Shown here: one piece after another, positions 13,394-15,156 of the stretch
Layout of the letters: each line of letters opens with the position of its first letter
How positions within the stretch are numbered: the first letter of the stretch is position 1
Assembly: GCA_044433305.1 (NCBI GenBank)
Contig: JAWXTS010000039.1
Span: forward strand, 1 to 15,156
DNA from: JAWXTS01 sp044433305
Lineage (GTDB): Bacteria > Bacteroidota > Bacteroidia > Bacteroidales > Rikenellaceae
Direction of reading: 5' to 3'
Length of the DNA stretch: 15,156 nucleotides
The notes under the pieces: model-generated
Databases searched by the model: none
Told to the model about the DNA's origin: nothing
What the model saw: the letters and a program-made list of their open reading frames with translations, nothing else
Position numbers and translations under genes: made by a program

Positions 13394-14656
13394 ATGAGAA
13401 AATTTTACATTCCATTAGTTCTGCTTTCGGCAACCATTGTTAGTTGTTCGCAGAACGAGTTAAACAAAAGTAAAGAAATAAGTTCGAGTGATGACCTTAT
13501 TACACTCAATGTTGCAACAGCAAAAACCAAGGGCGCGGATGTCACAACATCTACCATGGAGACTTCAAGCACGGGTGTCAAGCTGCATATTGAGGATAGT
13601 GGCGAGGCTGACGCTCTGACAAGCGGTGCTTATGACTTCTCGGCAACGGGTTCTGATTGGTCGCAAACAAGCGCAACCACGGTCACTTGGGGAGATATTG
13701 TTTTCCCGGTCGACTTCTACTCTATGCACGACGGAGAGTCTCAGTCGTTGACAGTGAGTGGTGGTGTGGCAACTCTAGACTATGAGATAGAAGATACGGT
13801 TGCCAACCATAAAGATTTGGTCTACCATGCTAGCAGCCTTAGTGCTATTCCTTCTGGCGGCACGGTCAATGCTTTTCACAAACACGCGCTGTCAAAATTA
13901 CATTTATATGCTGCTACGGGAACCAATAAAATCTATATCGCAAGAGTTAATCTTGTTAATGTAGATGGTGATGGTACGGTTACTATTCAGTCGGTAGATG
14001 CCAGCGAGCTATCTACGGCCAATGGTGTTTCATGGTCTAATGGCACCTCTAGTGGGGCCAGCTATGAGTACTACTATGTAGGTGATAGTTCGCCAACGGC
14101 ACTTCAAACAACTACTACCAATGGCGTGGACACAAACCCTCTTATCAATACGGATGATGATGCTCCGATGATGGTCATTCCTCAGCTGACAACGGCTGCC
14201 ACACAAGAGAGTGTAGCTGCTGGTAATATAACGGGAACCTATGTTGAGGTTATATATTATCTGACTGACTCGTCGGGTGCGCCACTTGTGGGTTACCCAA
14301 CTGTTGCTCAGCGTTCAGATGCAAGCTTGTTTATAGACGATAACCAAGGTCTGAGCTTGTATGTTATGGCGGCATTCCCTCTAACTTATGATTTTGAGCC
14401 AAACAAAGAGTATAACCTTACCCTAGGTGTTGGTAAGGAGGGTTCTACGGGAGGTCTATTGGTTGTTGATAATTATGTAGACAAGGATGGAGTTCCTGTG
14501 GAGCTTACTCTTGCCGATGACGGCACAACTACCACAACTCCTGAGATTCCGACTCTTGAGATTGGAGACGAGATATTGGCCGATTCGAGCGATGATATAG
14601 ACATTATTGTCACCTCTGGTGATTGGGACGGAACATATTCTGTCAGTATGGACTAG
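13394..14656 (+). CDS. Fimbrillin family lipoprotein (Mfa1/FimA-like, Mfa-like_1 group)
   Basis: The 420-residue protein has a lipoprotein signal peptide ending in VSC (Cys18). Fimbrillin features follow: a GAYDFSATGSDWSQ segment (78-91), TVTWGDIVFPVDFYSM (96-111), HKDLVYHASS (139-148) and FHKHALSKLHLYA (161-173), which match the KDLVYA and HALS motifs of type V pilins. It is acidic and rich in Ser, Thr and Asp. It is probably exported as a lipoprotein to the cell surface and used as a pilus subunit or tip adhesin. Only three Arg occur (positions 2, 184, 307), so no Arg lies in the N-terminal stretch where gingipain-type maturation normally cuts. It is the last gene of the operon, followed by a hairpin terminator. 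Confidence 0.83.
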   Translation: MRKFYIPLVLLSATIVSCSQNELNKSKEISSSDDLITLNVATAKTKGADVTTSTMETSSTGVKLHIEDSGEADALTSGAYDFSATGSDWSQTSATTVTWGDIVFPVDFYSMHDGESQSLTVSGGVATLDYEIEDTVANHKDLVYHASSLSAIPSGGTVNAFHKHALSKLHLYAATGTNKIYIARVNLVNVDGDGTVTIQSVDASELSTANGVSWSNGTSSGASYEYYYVGDSSPTALQTTTTNGVDTNPLINTDDDAPMMVIPQLTTAATQESVAAGNITGTYVEVIYYLTDSSGAPLVGYPTVAQRSDASLFIDDNQGLSLYVMAAFPLTYDFEPNKEYNLTLGVGKEGSTGGLLVVDNYVDKDGVPVELTLADDGTTTTTPEIPTLEIGDEILADSSDDIDIIVTSGDWDGTYSVSMD

Positions 14657-14682
14657 TTCTGACCATAGAGAGTGAACAGTTG

Positions 14683-14720
14683 TAGCCTGCGTACGCTTAA
14701 AGTATGTGGGCTATATTTTT
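14683..14720 (+). terminator. Terminator of the fimbrial operon
   Basis: A 12-bp stem including three G-T wobbles pairs 14683-14694 with 14702-14713 around a 7-nt loop, followed by TATTTTT. The wobbles pair only in plus-strand RNA, consistent with terminating the fimbrillin transcript. Confidence 0.75.
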
Positions 14721-14748
14721 GTTGGTTCCTGATATAAAGCTACCTTTG
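14718..14748 (+). promoter_or_regulatory. Promoter of the metallophosphoesterase gene
   Basis: TTTG (14718-14721), a 19-bp spacer and TACCTTTG (14741-14748) fit the consensus. The -33 box overlaps the T-tract of the upstream terminator. The leader would be about 14 nt. Confidence 0.6.
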
Positions 14749-14767
14749 TAGTATATAATTTTTTGGA

Positions 14768-15156
14768 ATGAAGAAGATAGGGATACTTTCAGATACTCAT
14801 GCTGTGTTCGACGATAAGTTGAAACGATTTTTTGACGATGTTGACGAGCTGTGGCATGCTGGCGACTTTGGGTCTATAACCACTGTCGATGCCATTGCCG
14901 AGTTTAAACCTTTGGTGGGAGTTTTTGGAAATATCGACGATGCCTCTACTAGGCGTAGTTTTCCTCGATTCCAGCTTTTTGAACGTGAGGGCGCGCGTAT
15001 TCTTATGACACATATAGGCGGCCACCCCAAGCGTTATGAGGCGGGCATAGAGGATATGATACGAAAGTATAACCCCGATATATTTATCAGTGGTCATTCG
15101 CATATCCTCAAAGTCATTAATGATAAGCGACTTAACCTATTGCATATCAACCCGGG
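14768..15156 (+). CDS. YfcE/MJ0936-type metallophosphoesterase, N-terminal part (cut by window edge)
   Basis: From ATG 14768 there are 129 open codons to the window end; the family is usually about 160-180 residues, so about three quarters is present. Metal-binding motifs of calcineurin-like phosphodiesterases are visible: Asp9 and His11 in ILSDTH, Asp33 in WHAGDF, Asn55 in FGNID, His82 in LMTHIGGH, and His110/His112 in SGHSH. LLHINPG at the edge precedes the usual Ser of this subfamily. Such enzymes hydrolyse phosphodiesters with two metal ions in the cytoplasm; the natural substrate is unknown. It has its own promoter after the fimbrial operon terminator. Confidence 0.92.
   Translation, partial: MKKIGILSDTHAVFDDKLKRFFDDVDELWHAGDFGSITTVDAIAEFKPLVGVFGNIDDASTRRSFPRFQLFEREGARILMTHIGGHPKRYEAGIEDMIRKYNPDIFISGHSHILKVINDKRLNLLHINP

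Noticed and set aside
1..15156. CRISPR array, toxin-antitoxin pair, tRNA or rRNA genes
   Set aside because: No regularly spaced repeats, paired small genes or conserved RNA gene sequences were found on either strand.

Overview
The window reads as chromosomal DNA of a Bacteroidales bacterium (phylum Bacteroidota). The evidence is promoters of the TTTG / TAnnTTTG type with about 20 bp spacing, A-rich leaders without strong Shine-Dalgarno sites, and family content typical of gut or oral Bacteroidales: a DUF3575 / DUF5119 / fimbrillin locus, a META-domain lipoprotein, and a compact ATP-grasp / alpha-E / transglutaminase operon. I cannot name the genus. No transposase, phage gene, CRISPR array, tRNA or rRNA was found.

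Layout. At the left edge (1-457, minus) is the N-terminal part of a B12-binding radical SAM protein. A 346-bp AT-rich gap with divergent promoters follows. Positions 804-5577 hold five plus-strand genes in a row: a circularly permuted ATP-grasp ligase, an alpha-E protein, a transglutaminase, and two paralogous M14-like aspartoacylase/succinylglutamate-desuccinylase family proteins. The second paralog has lost two of three zinc ligands and the catalytic glutamate. The set looks like a peptide or amide bond making and trimming system whose product is unknown.

Positions 5578-6822 hold a small module: an AT-rich outer-membrane beta-barrel gene (minus) and, divergent from it, a 121-nt rod-shaped inverted-repeat structure that is probably a non-coding RNA on the plus strand. 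The module is bracketed by two nearly identical 69/72-nt copies of a bidirectional terminator. One of these belongs to glyA and overlaps its stop codon.

Positions 6819-11355 are housekeeping genes: glyA (minus), fabG (plus), a META lipoprotein (minus), ridA (plus) and rarA (minus). They alternate as divergent and convergent pairs.

Positions 11513-14656 are a three-gene fimbrial-type operon: DUF3575 protein, DUF5119 lipoprotein, fimbrillin-family lipoprotein. It ends at a clear terminator. At the right edge (14768 onward, plus) is the N-terminal part of a YfcE/MJ0936-type metallophosphoesterase.

The items most worth following are the M14 enzyme/pseudoenzyme pair attached to the ligase operon, the rod-shaped RNA candidate, and the terminator duplication that encloses the beta-barrel/RNA module.
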